Below, one piece after another: positions 1 to 11,069 of a DNA stretch of 64,000 nucleotides. Source of the DNA: Lichtheimia corymbifera B2541 (lineage: Eukaryota; Mucoromycota; Mucoromycetes; Mucorales; Lichtheimiaceae); contig JNEU01000845.1 of assembly GCA_000697475.1 (NCBI GenBank), positions 116,985 to 180,984 on the forward strand, in the 5' to 3' direction. A program made the translations under genes and the position numbers. Under the pieces are notes generated by a model that saw only the letters and a program-made list of their open reading frames with translations, was not told where the DNA came from and did no database searches. Every line of letters begins with the position of its first letter. Position 1 is the stretch's first letter.

Positions 1-200
1 GAGCACTTCCTTATGAATGGAACTTCATTTTCCCGACCCAATTAGACCCGCTTGTTAATCCACACATACAATACCGCCGTCAAGGGGTTATGCTCTATGC
101 CAATACCACGTGATGCGGTGTCGCCTTGATACAATAGTTCCATCATTCATATTGATCAATAAACGCTAAGCACTCTTTATTTATAAACCTCGTAAATCAA

Positions 201-1498
201 CTATGGTGCATACGCTTTGTCTAATGCCTGGCCAAAGTCTTCAATCAAATCATCAAGTGTTTCAATACCAACTGAGATGCGAACAAGGTATCCATCAACA
301 CCCAAGCTTCGACACAAGTCCTCAGGCAACATGGCATGTGATCCTGTTTGATGAGGTACCGATACTGTTGTTTCGGTGCCACCAAGCGATGTGGCGTTCT
401 CGGCTATTTGGAGGTTGTTTATAAATACTTTGACTGGATCACAGTCTTCTTTTTTCTTGAGGCGGATTGAGATAACGGCACCAAATCCACGTTGTTGACG
501 TTTGGCTAATTCATGTTGTGGATGGCTTGGTAGTCCAGTATAAATGACTTCCTCAACAGCATCATCCAAGCGCGTTTCCAGATACTTGGCCAAAGCGTTT
601 GCATTTGTTTCATGCCGCTGCATACGCACTTCCAATGTCATCAGACCACGTCGTGCAAGAAATAAATCAAATGGGGAAGGCACGCCTCCAAGTACACCTT
701 GAGCTTGTGTCAATTCATCATAATAGCTCTTGTTATTGGTTAGTGCAACACCCATGAGAACATCAGAGTGGCCATTGAGATATTTGGTTACTGAGTAAGA
801 AACAATGTCAGCACCAAGCTCCAAGGGAGACTGAAAATAAGGTGTCATGAACGTATTATCAACAACCAAAATGGCGTCATGCTCATGTGCAATCTTGGCA
901 GCTGCTGCAATATCCACCAGACGAAGCGTTGGGTTGGTCGGTGTTTCGATCCATACAAGCTATACATACATTATTCTATAGCTGAATAAAACAGCTTGCA
1001 TAATATAGCATATACGATACCTTGGTGTTAGGTTGCATATGTGCGTTCAAGGATTGTGGATCTCGGAGATCGGCAAATGTAACATCAATATTATGCTTCG
1101 TAGCAATCTTTGAGAAGGAGGTGTAAGTGCCACCATAACAACCATCACTGGTCACGATATGGGATCCAGCATCCAACATGCTGAGGACAGCGGCGACTAC
1201 AGCCATGCCTGAGGAAAATGCAGCCGCATGAGATGCTCCTTCAAGAGCAGCAACAGCCGTTTCAAAGTTGGATCGGTTTGGGTTATCGAGTCGAGTGTAG
1301 CAGTATCCCTTTTGTATGTACGTAAGGTTGTTGTATCAATCAGTAAGCGTGGGAATACCACCCAGTTACCTCCAATTCATGCCCATAATCCTTCTTGTAG
1401 GTTGTAGCCAATGTCACGGGTGGAATAATAGCACCTGTATGAGGATCGGCTTCCAATCCTGCATGAATAGCACGCGTTGCAAATCCACGACCTGGCAT
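201..1498 (-). CDS. CYS3: Cystathionine gamma-lyase (trans-sulfuration PLP enzyme)
   Basis: PLP-dependent enzyme of the Cys/Met-metabolism family, expected to cleave cystathionine to cysteine in the cytosol. Three exons are readable: about 1498-1373 (starts MPGRGFATRAIHAG), about 1315-1020 and about 960-201. The middle exon carries the glycine-rich SSGMA-type region (AAFSSGMAVVAAVLSMLDAG) and the DGCYGGTY stretch. The last exon has the cofactor motif VDNTFMTPYFQSP and the PLP lysine in SVTKYLNGHSDV, then ends with VRISVGIETLDDLIEDFGQA, the family's usual C terminus. Total length of about 390 residues fits the family. The start is the first in-frame ATG before the conserved N terminus. Close relatives (cystathionine gamma-synthase/beta-lyase) cannot be fully excluded, but the C-terminal motif favours gamma-lyase. 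Confidence 0.9.
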
Positions 1499-2266
1499 GT
1501 TTCACTATTTGGGGTAAAGGATAAAGGGGGAAAAGGGTCAGCTGCTACTACTCATGCCTTTTATATTACACGGTGTCAGTCGCATTGCGTCGTTGCTGAC
1601 ATTTAAAACTTCCCAAGATCATCTAGATTGCTTATGGCAACCTACAACTTGCATATGCGGAAAATGAATCATCGCGTGCCAGACTACAGGTTTGATAGCT
1701 TATGTCATGGGTACCTTGTATTTTGATACTTATGGTCTCCTTTAATCATTTCTTATCCACAAGATTATATAAACATCAGTCTTTCTTTATATCGCATCAG
1801 TCATTCGCAGTGTTTAGTGAGAACAATGCAAATAGCAGTTGCTTCAAATCTCACGGCATTCAAAGGATAAATGACTAGGCACACGGCAAATGATGGTATC
1901 ACTAACCAATTATGTAGCTGATTCTGGATAGTGACAGGCAAACAGATTGGTGGTAGTTACAAAATATTGAATTTCCTATTGTTGCTCGGGTGATTAGGGT
2001 TAACTGGTATATGGAAAATGTACCTTATTATTTGCAAAGGGCGTTCTGTATGCATAATGGAAAATGAAAGATACTTGGGGTTGGCTTGTCTAGGGTTGTG
2101 AGCGAGTATCCAGTAGCTCCACGACTTTAGGCTCCATTCAACCAAAAGAGAGCTAGGAGAAACCAATTTGACACGTATTATGAAGCATATACAAGAACGA
2201 TTTTAATAATATTAATCTCGAATCGAATATATCCAACTAGTATTATAGATGTTATCTACAAATGCT
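1499..2266. other. Intergenic, upstream of CYS3
   Basis: This 768-bp stretch lies between the CYS3 start and the stop of the PPR gene, both read leftward, so it holds the CYS3 promoter and the PPR 3' end. AT-rich; short frames here have no recognisable protein character. I see no clear regulatory motif. Confidence 0.6.
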
Positions 2267-3949
2267 TTATTTGGTTTGATGGCTACCCCAATGAAGAACT
2301 GACATGGTCATCTTAGTTGGCTGGATATTGGCGGCTTTCATTTCTTCATAAGTTTTCTTCGTTTCTTCCCAGTTACCAGCCTTCGCCCATGCACGCATGA
2401 CAATAGTATAAAGAACGGCGTTCATAGGCAGCCCAGCAGCCTTGATTTCTTGAAGGATCTTGGCACAAGAGTGTGGATCAGGAATATAAGCATGAGCAAG
2501 CATGAGGATTCCATAAGTGACCGTGGTAGGCTTGATGTTTCGAGCCATCATGTCTTGGTATACTTGGCTGACCATTGGCAGGTCATCGCGACGTAAAAAG
2601 GAGCGCATAAACGTGGTGAAAGTGACAACATGAGCACCAGCCTCGAAAAGAATAGGAGGGGAATTAGCACGTTGATCCTTTGGTAAATTGAGGAAGTCCA
2701 GGTATTGTTGATAATAGGATTGAATGGTTGGAAGATCAGCACCTGCAATAAGAGCATTGAGGAGGACATTACGAGTGTGTGCTGTCAAGGGTCGCTGTTC
2801 TTCAATAAAAAACCGCCGAAATAATTGAATGGCGTGATTGTTGTCATGTGCCTTGACGTGCATCCCCATCAAAGACGTGGCCACCACCTCATTGACATTG
2901 ATCTGCTGGCGCACCATGTTATCATATAATCGCCATGCCTTATCCAGTTGTCCTTCCAGTCCCAATCCATGGATCATGATTGCATATGTGTATACATCAG
3001 GTCGTAATCCTGCTTCCACCAGATTGCCCCAGAATCGTACAGCTGTTTCAATATCGAGTTGCATGACCGATTGATGCATCAGAATGTTGTATGTCACCCG
3101 ATTAGGTCGAATGCCTTTGTTCATCATTGATCGAAATAGACCTTCTGCATGGGGTACATCTGCTATCCGCATATATCCGTCGATCAAGCTGGTATATGTA
3201 AATACATCAGGTTCAACGTTGTTCCTCTTCATTCGATGAAACCATTTCATAGCACGCTCCATATCTGTTGCTCGACAATAGCCATTAATGATCATTGTAT
3301 AGGTCGATACATCAGGCTTGAGTCCACGTTGCTCCATGTCCTTCAGTAGATTGACAGCCTTGTTCATCTGTTGTTGCAATACGGTATAATAAATTGCTTG
3401 ATTGAAATCCTCCAGGGTTCTATTCTTTAAGCGCTTTGGTTTGAGACCTCTCGAGCCCCAATGATTGTCTATCCACCAAGGTAGCTTTTGTCGTCGCTTC
3501 TTTGCAGTGGCGTCGCGTGGTGGACATTCCTTAGATCGTTCACGTTGTGTTGGTGCTCGCTCAGGTTCCAGTTCTTGCAAAATGTCCATAACGTCAAGCT
3601 CTTGTGCCAAAGGTTGAACTTGCTTGGTGTGGAGAAATCGCCTGTAAAGTGACGTACTGTTATGATGGTGCAAGGGTGCCCTGGTGATGAAATTGGTGGC
3701 CTGACATGGGTGCGAATATCCTTTCCGCAGTGCAATCGAAGGTGGTGGAGGTGGAGATCGAGAGACAATGGCTCGAAGAACGTCAAGTATAACAGACCGT
3801 GAATAGCACAAGTGTCTCGAAGCCATAGCGACAAAAGGGAACGGTTGGGCGAATGGCGAGTGGCGGGAAGGAAGGGATAGTGCCAGAGTTGTGCCTCTTA
3901 CAGTAGAATTTTGTTTACACGGGTTGCGAACCAGCCAATAAGATGCCAT
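2267..3949 (-). CDS. Mitochondrial pentatricopeptide repeat (PPR) protein
   Basis: Single-exon gene of 560 residues. The first about 130 residues are basic, Ser/Arg-rich and poor in acidic residues, as in a mitochondrial presequence; a second Met about 42 residues in (MASRHLCYSRS) could be an alternative start. From about residue 180 to the end the protein is made of tandem 35-residue PPR units, shown by repeated patterns such as LKPDVSTYTMIINGYCRA, VEPDVFTYTSLIDGYMR and IRPNRVTYNILMHQ. I count at least nine units. PPR proteins bind organellar RNA in a sequence-specific way and act in mitochondrial RNA processing or translation. No SMR or other catalytic domain is visible, so the RNA target is unknown. 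Confidence 0.9.
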   Translation of the reverse strand: MASYWLVRNPCKQNSTVRGTTLALSLPSRHSPFAQPFPFVAMASRHLCYSRSVILDVLRAIVSRSPPPPPSIALRKGYSHPCQATNFITRAPLHHHNSTSLYRRFLHTKQVQPLAQELDVMDILQELEPERAPTQRERSKECPPRDATAKKRRQKLPWWIDNHWGSRGLKPKRLKNRTLEDFNQAIYYTVLQQQMNKAVNLLKDMEQRGLKPDVSTYTMIINGYCRATDMERAMKWFHRMKRNNVEPDVFTYTSLIDGYMRIADVPHAEGLFRSMMNKGIRPNRVTYNILMHQSVMQLDIETAVRFWGNLVEAGLRPDVYTYAIMIHGLGLEGQLDKAWRLYDNMVRQQINVNEVVATSLMGMHVKAHDNNHAIQLFRRFFIEEQRPLTAHTRNVLLNALIAGADLPTIQSYYQQYLDFLNLPKDQRANSPPILFEAGAHVVTFTTFMRSFLRRDDLPMVSQVYQDMMARNIKPTTVTYGILMLAHAYIPDPHSCAKILQEIKAAGLPMNAVLYTIVMRAWAKAGNWEETKKTYEEMKAANIQPTKMTMSVLHWGSHQTK

Positions 3950-4287
3950 ACCCCGCTCAGTGCCTGACCTGATATTATTATCATCCTCCTCTATAACATG
4001 TCATTCATTGTATCAAACATAATGAAATTGTGCTCTTTATACTACTTAACACAAACAATGACCATCATTTCACATGTGTTTAACTCGGGACTCCCTTATG
4101 TATAATTGGCCCATCTCTACTACTCTAGACAATCCGACCTTTCAGGATAAAGGCCAAGGTTCCCGATCATTCACTCCTAAAAGCAAGCACACAACGAAAT
4201 GCTTGATAGTGCTATGAAACATAATACTCTTTTTATAACAGATTAAAATAACATACAATGTGTTTAAACGGCAATGTTGTTGAACGA
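3950..4287. other. Intergenic between RAT1 3' end and PPR start
   Basis: 338 bp containing the PPR promoter and the RAT1 3' UTR, both genes on the minus strand. No coding signal seen. Confidence 0.6.
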
Positions 4288-7200
4288 TTAATGACGTCCA
4301 CCATAATATCCTCCATTGTAGCCACCACGATAGCCACCACCACCACGAGGTGCTCCTCCTCGGTATCCACCACCAGATGGGCCTCCTCGGTATCCTCCTC
4401 TATATCCACCGCCAGATGGTGCTCCTCGGTATCCACCACCATGGTGATATTGTTGTTGTTGTGCATAAGGATCGTATTGACCACCACCTCGGCCACCACC
4501 TCGACCACCACCTCGACCATATCCATACTGTTGTTGTTGTTGATGATACTGGTAGTGTTGTTGTTGTTGTTGTTGTTGTTGTTGCTGGTACTGGTATCCG
4601 TCATAGTAACCAGCATGGTTTCTATTATCATATCCACCAGCATAGCCTTGTTGATAATACTGCTGCTGCTCAAAAGGATCATAGTAACCGCCTTGGCCAT
4701 ATCCATTGTTTCTGTAACGATTTCGACTAGAGTTGCTATAAATGATAAGGTCAGACCTCTGTGTACTAACAACATATGTACACTTACTATTCACGATATT
4801 CTTGCAAGTGGTTGATTTGTGGAACCCATCCCCGGCTACCACCAAAGTTATTCTGCCGCCGTCCTGTATTGATGGTTTCAAATGTTGCCATTTGCAAATC
4901 TTCATATCCAAGTGTAGTCTTGTCGAGCTTCAAGCCACGTAAGAGATTTGATGAGAATTGATAACCCCTTGGTAATGGCGGTAACATATACACGACGCTA
5001 AGAGTAATAATGTTGATGTGAGTATTTCATATAGGCGAGTTCCCTTCGCAACCTACCTTATGGATTTATCATTGGAGATATCGGGCAAGTCATGGTTTGG
5101 TAATGGAGTGCGTAGCGTGCTTCGTGGAATACAATCGGGATCCTTGTCCACCGAACCCGTCATGCCAGCGCTTAACCTTGTATCCAAGACCAAATTGCCT
5201 TCAGTAGCACGCTTGGTGTAAACGGTGCTGACCGAGTTGTAAAGTTTGTGCTGCTCCTCCACAAAGAGAATCGAGTTGCCAACTGAATTCCGCGCCTTCT
5301 CCTCATCGTTTAGCTGCTCATACACCGTATTCATCGCTTCGAGTAACCTTGACGTCTCAATAAATGGAAGTTTTACAACACCTGCATATAATAAAGTGAG
5401 TCATTGAAACCCTTTTCTTAAAGCACGACCCTTCTCCTTTACCTTGCCATTCCCATTTCTTGCCATCCATATCCACCTCAAAGTCAACAGGATAAAAGTC
5501 GTGAATGGGAGAATCTTCATCAGTCATCAGTCCATGGAATGCTACTGGGATGTGATCACGACTAAAATGATACCCATTAGTGAAATCATGTATAGAGTAC
5601 CCGTCGCTAATCACAGTACCTTGCTGGTGGAAGGACACCCATCAATTGCTCAAAAGGTTTGAGAGGTTCGTTGAGCTCGAATTTAATGTCGAATGCATCA
5701 ATGTTGACAAAGTCGGAAGCCATTGGTGCATAGTAATATGGGAAATACCACGACCAAGATGGACATCCCTGCGTGATTGTATTATTAGTTTACATTCATG
5801 GTTCTTTCTTATTCACGTTACCTTGTAATAATACTTGAATACCCAAACAAGACCTTCAACATAGGATCGCACGATACTGCCAGATAAATTGATTAGTGTT
5901 AGCCTTTGGTAATCGCATAAGCACTTACTGTTGGATCGCTTCCGTATCAGATAATTCAAGACCAAATTTGATGCGGTAGTATCGCTCTTTCCATCCTTGC
6001 TCGTATAATCTACAACATACGATTAGAAATTATGGCTTTAGAGCATTCATCACCATGACAACTTACCGAACTGCATCATCAGGCTCGCGTGCTCGTGCAG
6101 CGTCTTCAGCTGCCTTTTTATCAGCTTTTGCCTTTTCAAGAATAGCACGACCTGCGGCTTCAAGATCGATATCCTCAGCTGTTGCTGGTCCTTCATCTTC
6201 TTCCTCTTCCTCATCATCTTCTCCAGTCTCAGGGGCAAGTTCTTCTTCAGCTTTACGCTTGACGCCGTGAGGAGCATCATCATTCATGGAGGGTACTTGG
6301 GCGTCTGACGAACCCATCAATTCAGCCTTGAGGGAAGCAGCTGCGCTCTGGTTTTCGGTACGTAAGGCTGCTCGGTTCTCAACCACGGCGCTGTTACTCA
6401 TTCCTTGGTTGTTGTAGCTTTGAACGGGCACAGCTGTCATAGCACCAAAATCATGTCCCTGAAGAGGTCGGTTGTTTCGAGCTTCATTCTCAAGTTTTCT
6501 GCGCTTAGCGTTTCTTGCACGACGTTCCTCCTCTGCAAAAAAGACATGCATTATCAGCAACATGATGCATTAAAATGATACAATCTTATCAATAACATAC
6601 TCTCTCTCCGTTCAGTAAAGATCTGATCTTCCTTCTTGCCCAGCTCAGTGACCAAAATTTGCACACGTTTGAGATCCACCTGAATACATATATACACACA
6701 TATATCAGCACACTCACAATGTCATGCCATACCCAGCATATGCCATTCACGCACCTCTCCATTTTCAGTCATGTATCCACCCATCATGACCATACACTGC
6801 TTCCAGAGCAAACTAAGTGTACTAATGGCTCCCTCTCGAATTTCCAATGATGGCAAGTGAGGCAAAAAGTCATTGCCCACAAAGAAACACATGAAAACCC
6901 AGTCGTCAATCGCACGCTCCAAATTCCATGGGATGCCAGGGACATTGAATTTCAGTGCATGTTCCAAATACTCTCGAAGAATATTAACATGGAGAAAGAC
7001 ATAAGGTTTGAGTTCACCCTCGGCAGCTCTCTTGGCTTCCTTGATGGCAGCAATTTCTTGGGGCGTGGCTATTTTCATAGCATATCATTATTAGTTATCA
7101 CGATCCATTTATCACCCTTATCCCCCATCTCTTGTTTACCTTTGCAATGAGCTGCAATATGACCGTTTTTACCGCAGATACGACATCCCTTCTTGTCATC

Positions 7201-8361
7201 AGCAAATACGTCCTCACGCAAGACCTTGAAATGAGGTTCATGGGTACCAAGAGCAAGCATAATCAAATCGGCATCCTAGACAATGACCATAAGCTTTTGC
7301 TTCAAATAGAGTAAACCAATCCAGTATCTTACCAAGCCATAAATGACATGTCTTGTGTTGGGATTATGCTGTGGTAATGCGCGTTGGACACGAATATATT
7401 CCATGATCTTGTGTTCACCTTCGCCAGGTACAGTAGCATCAGACAAAATCACCTTGAGCTATCATGTATCCCATGAGTATCATGTACACTTTCCAGGGTA
7501 TAGATACTTACATCTTTCCAAAGAGGATCGCTGTTTTGCTTGGCAGCCACATGATAACGTAAGCAGGTAGCTAAATGAGCCATGAACGGTGTACCAGGTG
7601 TAATGCAGTTGGAGTCAAAGTGTTTCTTCTTTTCAGGGAGTTGATGTTCCTGACCGATGGCTAATAAAGATATAATGTTTCAGCCATCCTACTCTTGTAT
7701 ATACGATATGCATATATCCCATTTTACCTTTGAGCTCTTTTTCCACCTTGGCTTCGGCTTCTCTCTCGGCTTCGGCAAGTTGCGCAGCACGGAAACGACG
7801 TGAACGCTGTTGATTCATTTTGGCTCGTGGGGCAACACCATCTAAAACAGAGTGTAATTAGTATACATATCTAAAAACATGCCGCAGTTGCACGTCGTGA
7901 CAAGCTCAAGATCGATCGTACCGATGGCCATATATAAAACTTGACGTGGTCGAACGATATCCACAATGCGGTCAAGGTAAGCAAAGATCTCAATCATCAT
8001 GTCGTCCTCTGTTTCTGGGGCAGGCTACAATGCAAGATTAGGCTTGACGTATACAGGATCAACCCAAGTACGCCCAAGTACACTACCTTATTTTCCGGAT
8101 GGCAGCATGGATGGATAATGCCGTTCATATCCAAGTAGAGATTGTCGAATTCTTCACCATTGGGATTGGGTTTTGTAGTATCCACAGGAATAGTGTTGCC
8201 ATTGACTACCTTGGGCTTCTCCTCGACAACTTGAGTGATAACTTTGGGAAACTTGTCTGACAGCCATCTTTTCAGGTGATTATCATAGTATTAGATCATC
8301 ACGCCTTCTTTTGTAACTGATATCCTTGTTTCCTTTACCTGAAGAATGCGGGAACACCCAT
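4288..8361 (-). CDS. RAT1: 5'-3' exoribonuclease 2 (Rat1/Xrn2)
   Basis: Nuclear 5'-3' exoribonuclease that degrades uncapped RNA in transcription termination and rRNA processing. About 16 exons; the first is only 23 bp and encodes MGVPAFFR, joined to [10 protein letters not shown], the invariant start of XRN enzymes. In order I read [34 protein letters not shown], the catalytic acidic loop [20 protein letters not shown], the CCHC zinc knuckle [14 protein letters not shown] that marks Rat1 rather than Xrn1, [20 protein letters not shown], and the Rat1-type region around [20 protein letters not shown]. The last exon (about 4745-4288) is a low-complexity tail of poly-Q and RGG/YRGG repeats, probably RNA-binding. 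Length of about 1000 residues suits the family. The stop is TAA right after GGRH. Confidence 0.95.
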
Positions 8362-8850
8362 GGCTGATTTTTAGTATCTTGGAAGGGAAACAAAAGCTTT
8401 TAAGCAGCTGATGCTCTTCTAGCCTGAAATATACAATTTAAATGCAACTCCGGACTTTTGCTTCGTTCCCGATCACCCTTCTCTCCGTTGCTACTGTTGC
8501 CCTTTTGGATCATACCTTGTAATGAACCATCTTTCGTATTATGATTGTACAATACAAATCAAATGAAATATATATTCGATATCATATTATAAATCTGGGT
8601 GGTTGCCTTTTGTATTCAATGAGCCATTTACAGCACAACAATGACAACCATAATGCCGTAGTGATGGCAACCAACAAGACACATAAACACATGTAGTAGT
8701 AACACGATATATACGACCCACTTTTACATTCATTCGTATCCATCACAATATAAAATCACATCCCAAAATATTTTAAAAGACAACCCACACTGCATCATCG
8801 GGGATGTTATGACCCATGCAATTCCGATTTGTGTAGCCAAGACGTTGCGT
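8362..8850. other. Intergenic between I78 gene and RAT1
   Basis: 489 bp, AT-rich. It holds the RAT1 promoter and the 3' UTR of the I78 gene, both on minus. Nothing else seen. Confidence 0.6.
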
Positions 8851-9214
8851 TTATCCATTGTTAAGATTGACAACTCTACGGTTCTCGTCTAAAAAGACAT
8901 TCAAGCGGTTTGGGCGATAATCCATGGTCATTGGAGAATTTGGAAGTAATACGCGGTTGGGTTTGGGTAAGTCTTTTTCGCGGACCACCTATAAACCAAG
9001 CAAAAGGGTGAGTGAACAAAAATACAAATCAAAGATTGCCAAGAGAGACAAAGAAAATGGGGATGAGAGTGTATGTACATACCTCGTCGGCGCCAAGTGT
9101 AGTCTCCTCATTGTCCTTAAGAATAATCTTTCCTACAAGCTTCTTGCACCATTTATCCATATCTAGCTGTTGTTGTGGATTCAACATAAGGTTATCAATA
9201 GGAAGTGGATTCAT
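8851..9214 (-). CDS. Small peptidase inhibitor I78-like protein
   Basis: Two exons, 9214-9083 and 8988-8851, joined at a clean GAG|GTATGT...TATAG|GTG intron, give 89 residues. The C-terminal half matches the I78 inhibitor signature: WCKKLVGK near residue 25, then a conserved proline-rich turn and DYRPNRLNVFLDENRRVV ending in NNG. Family members are small serine-protease inhibitors related to the potato I/elastase-inhibitor fold; fungal ones are mostly uncharacterised. No signal peptide is visible if translation starts at MNPLPIDNL, so a cytosolic location is inferred. An in-frame upstream start would add 43 residues without clear homology. The gene is divergent from POP5 with 178 bp between the two starts. 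Confidence 0.85.
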
Positions 9215-9392
9215 GATGGTGGTGGGAAAGAGGTTGGATATCGAGGCGGATGAGTTCTTGGCAGCTTTTATATAGGCGTGCGTATGTGTCCAGCCAATGA
9301 CAGTTGACGCATATGGAGTTGCTGACAGTGGGAGAGGAGACATGCTGGAAAATTTGTCTAGCGACTTGCCTTTTCTTTTTTGTTACCCGAAT
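9215..9392. promoter_or_regulatory. Shared divergent promoter of I78 gene and POP5
   Basis: Only 178 bp separate the start codons of two divergently read genes, so a bidirectional promoter is inferred from spacing. No specific box is recognised. Confidence 0.5.
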
Positions 9393-9960
9393 ATGGTCAG
9401 AACCAAAGTGCGGTGGGTGCTGTTCGAGTTACTGGAGGATCCTATTATACAGCATGACAAGGTTGTCTTCCCTCGTACGCCATTGAACATCACTGAAAGG
9501 ACGATTCTGAATAATATCTGGTTGTCGATCACTGCAAACTATGGCGATTTCGGCAATGGCATGAGTCGCGGTATTGTGGGTAAGTCGTATATATCAAAAA
9601 GTTGATGAGAGCAAGTAAATACTAAACAAGATGATTAGTGAAGTGGTTTAATCCATCAACACGAGTGGGCATCATACGAGTGCATCGGGAGTATGCCGAT
9701 ATGTTGTTAGCATCACTATTTTTCCTCAGGCGGATAGAACACATACCTTGCAGCTTTCGAATACTGCATGTATCAGGTAATAAGCTTACAACCAAGATGA
9801 TGTCATTGTATTGAATTATCGGGTGATAGGGACCATCATTGCTGTACAAAAACAAGCCATCATTAGGGACAGGGATATCTATTTGGAGGAACAAGCCAAG
9901 GCTACTGAAAGAGGTAAAGAACGAATCCATGATGGTATATTGACAATAAAATCTCACTGA
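9393..9960 (+). CDS. POP5: RNase P/MRP protein subunit POP5
   Basis: Three exons: 9393-9579, 9639-9776 and 9830-9960, giving 151 residues. The start MVRTKVRWVLFELLEDP is the family's characteristic N terminus (MVR.K.RYL..E). ITANYGDFGNG and MSRGIV|VKWFNPSTRVGIIRV follow, with the intron placed inside the Val codon. The third exon begins at the SGTI motif conserved in POP5. The protein is an essential component of nuclear RNase P and RNase MRP, acting in tRNA and rRNA maturation. Length is close to the human protein (about 163). The extreme C terminus is less certain because another intron could start in the last exon. Confidence 0.88.
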
Positions 9961-10121
9961 AGGATATTTATTAGGACAAGTATATAGTATTACTGAAAAG
10001 TTGGAAGCATCATCAAAGAGAATAAAAGAACTACAGACTTTTGGATGATTAGAAAGGGCAAAAGCTGGGTTTTATTGAGGTACTTCTTTTGACGTACAAC
10101 ACATACATACATATACACTAC

Positions 10122-10773
10122 ATGAAGCATCAAGCTTTCCCAACGGGCTGGTTTTATATCCAAGCTAATACCCATCCTCAACATGTTTTGACCGTAGTTG
10201 ACAAGTCGTGGCAGGTGGAGACCAATGTCAGCAATCAAGGAGTGTAATGAGATTTGACCTTGTTCTTTTTTGCATGTAGCCAGGAGCAAGGATCGAGCTG
10301 CGACCAGCTGCAGGAGAGAAAAAACACCAACAGTGGACATATAATGATGGTTTCCTAGTCAACCGACTCTCTGGTTGTGGTAAGCGCGTTGTTATGTGTA
10401 TCTACTATAATATCTGCTGACATGCGGTGTGATTCGGTCCCGTGTACATATTATAGTGATGAGTGTCAAACAAGCCAAGACCAATCAAACCCTCGTCCAA
10501 GGTAGACGACTACCAAAAGATCAGGCGGATACGCAACGATGGCAATATGGACCAGATAACAAGATCACATTACAAGTGCATCCAAGCTGTAGTTTGGTAA
10601 GTGGATAAAGAATAGAGATCATGTCTCGGCGAATATGTATTGATGAATGGCATGATTATTAGAATACGCAGCAGGTACCACGACTCGTAGTGGATGATGA
10701 GGATCAAGAACAAGGTGGAGGATGGTCATGTATAGAAGAATTTGTTGAACAGACCGAGAGACTTTCTCTATAG
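10122..10773 (+). CDS. Small beta-trefoil / ricin-B lectin-like protein
   Basis: Four exons are reconstructed: 10122-10214, 10280-10379, 10457-10596 and 10663-10773, with all phases consistent, giving 147 residues. Each exon is short and no single open frame shows the gene. Features seen are FPTGWFYIQANT (a common first strand of fungal trefoil proteins), PGARIELRPAAGEKKHQQWT (the P-G-x-x-I/L...QxW motif), YNDGFLVNRLSGCV, then a second QRWQYGPDNKI unit. This spacing of QxW-type units about 40 residues apart is typical of ricin B-type/beta-trefoil domains. Only two to three subdomains are visible, then an acidic tail, so carbohydrate binding is uncertain. No signal peptide. Function unknown; it may bind sugar or protein. 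Confidence 0.72.
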
Positions 10774-10836
10774 TCAAAGGGAGAGGGATAAGTAAAAAGA
10801 TATTTCACTCGAAAAGGATGCGTATATATGTATATA

Positions 10837-10846
10837 TGTGTGTGTG

Positions 10847-10878
<32 letters not shown>
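10837..10878 (+). repeat. TG microsatellite
   Basis: Nearly pure alternating TG, with a few interruptions at the left end. It lies in the 5' flank of the PA-TM-RING gene. Confidence 0.9.
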
Positions 10879-11069
10879 ATGCGTGACAACCCAAGCATAC
10901 GTTCAAAATTGAGTTTCCCATTCGACTCTATCCGGTTTTCCCTCTTTCTCTCTTCCGTTTATTGCTCCACTTTTTGCGTTATAAACATATCAACACACTT
11001 TCTCTTTATTTCTTCTCTTTTTTATCGATCGGAAAGCAACACTAGACACCATCGTACATTCTACCCATC

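Noticed and set aside
4258..4815. 185-residue plus-strand frame (poly-Thr/Ser/Leu)
   Set aside because: Antisense shadow of the RGG/poly-Q tail of RAT1; repeat codons leave several frames open.
9622..9957. Minus-strand frame of 111 residues
   Set aside because: Antisense to POP5 exons 2 and 3.
9990..10340. Minus-strand frame of 116 residues
   Set aside because: Antisense to the reconstructed beta-trefoil gene, whose plus-strand exons fit a known fold.
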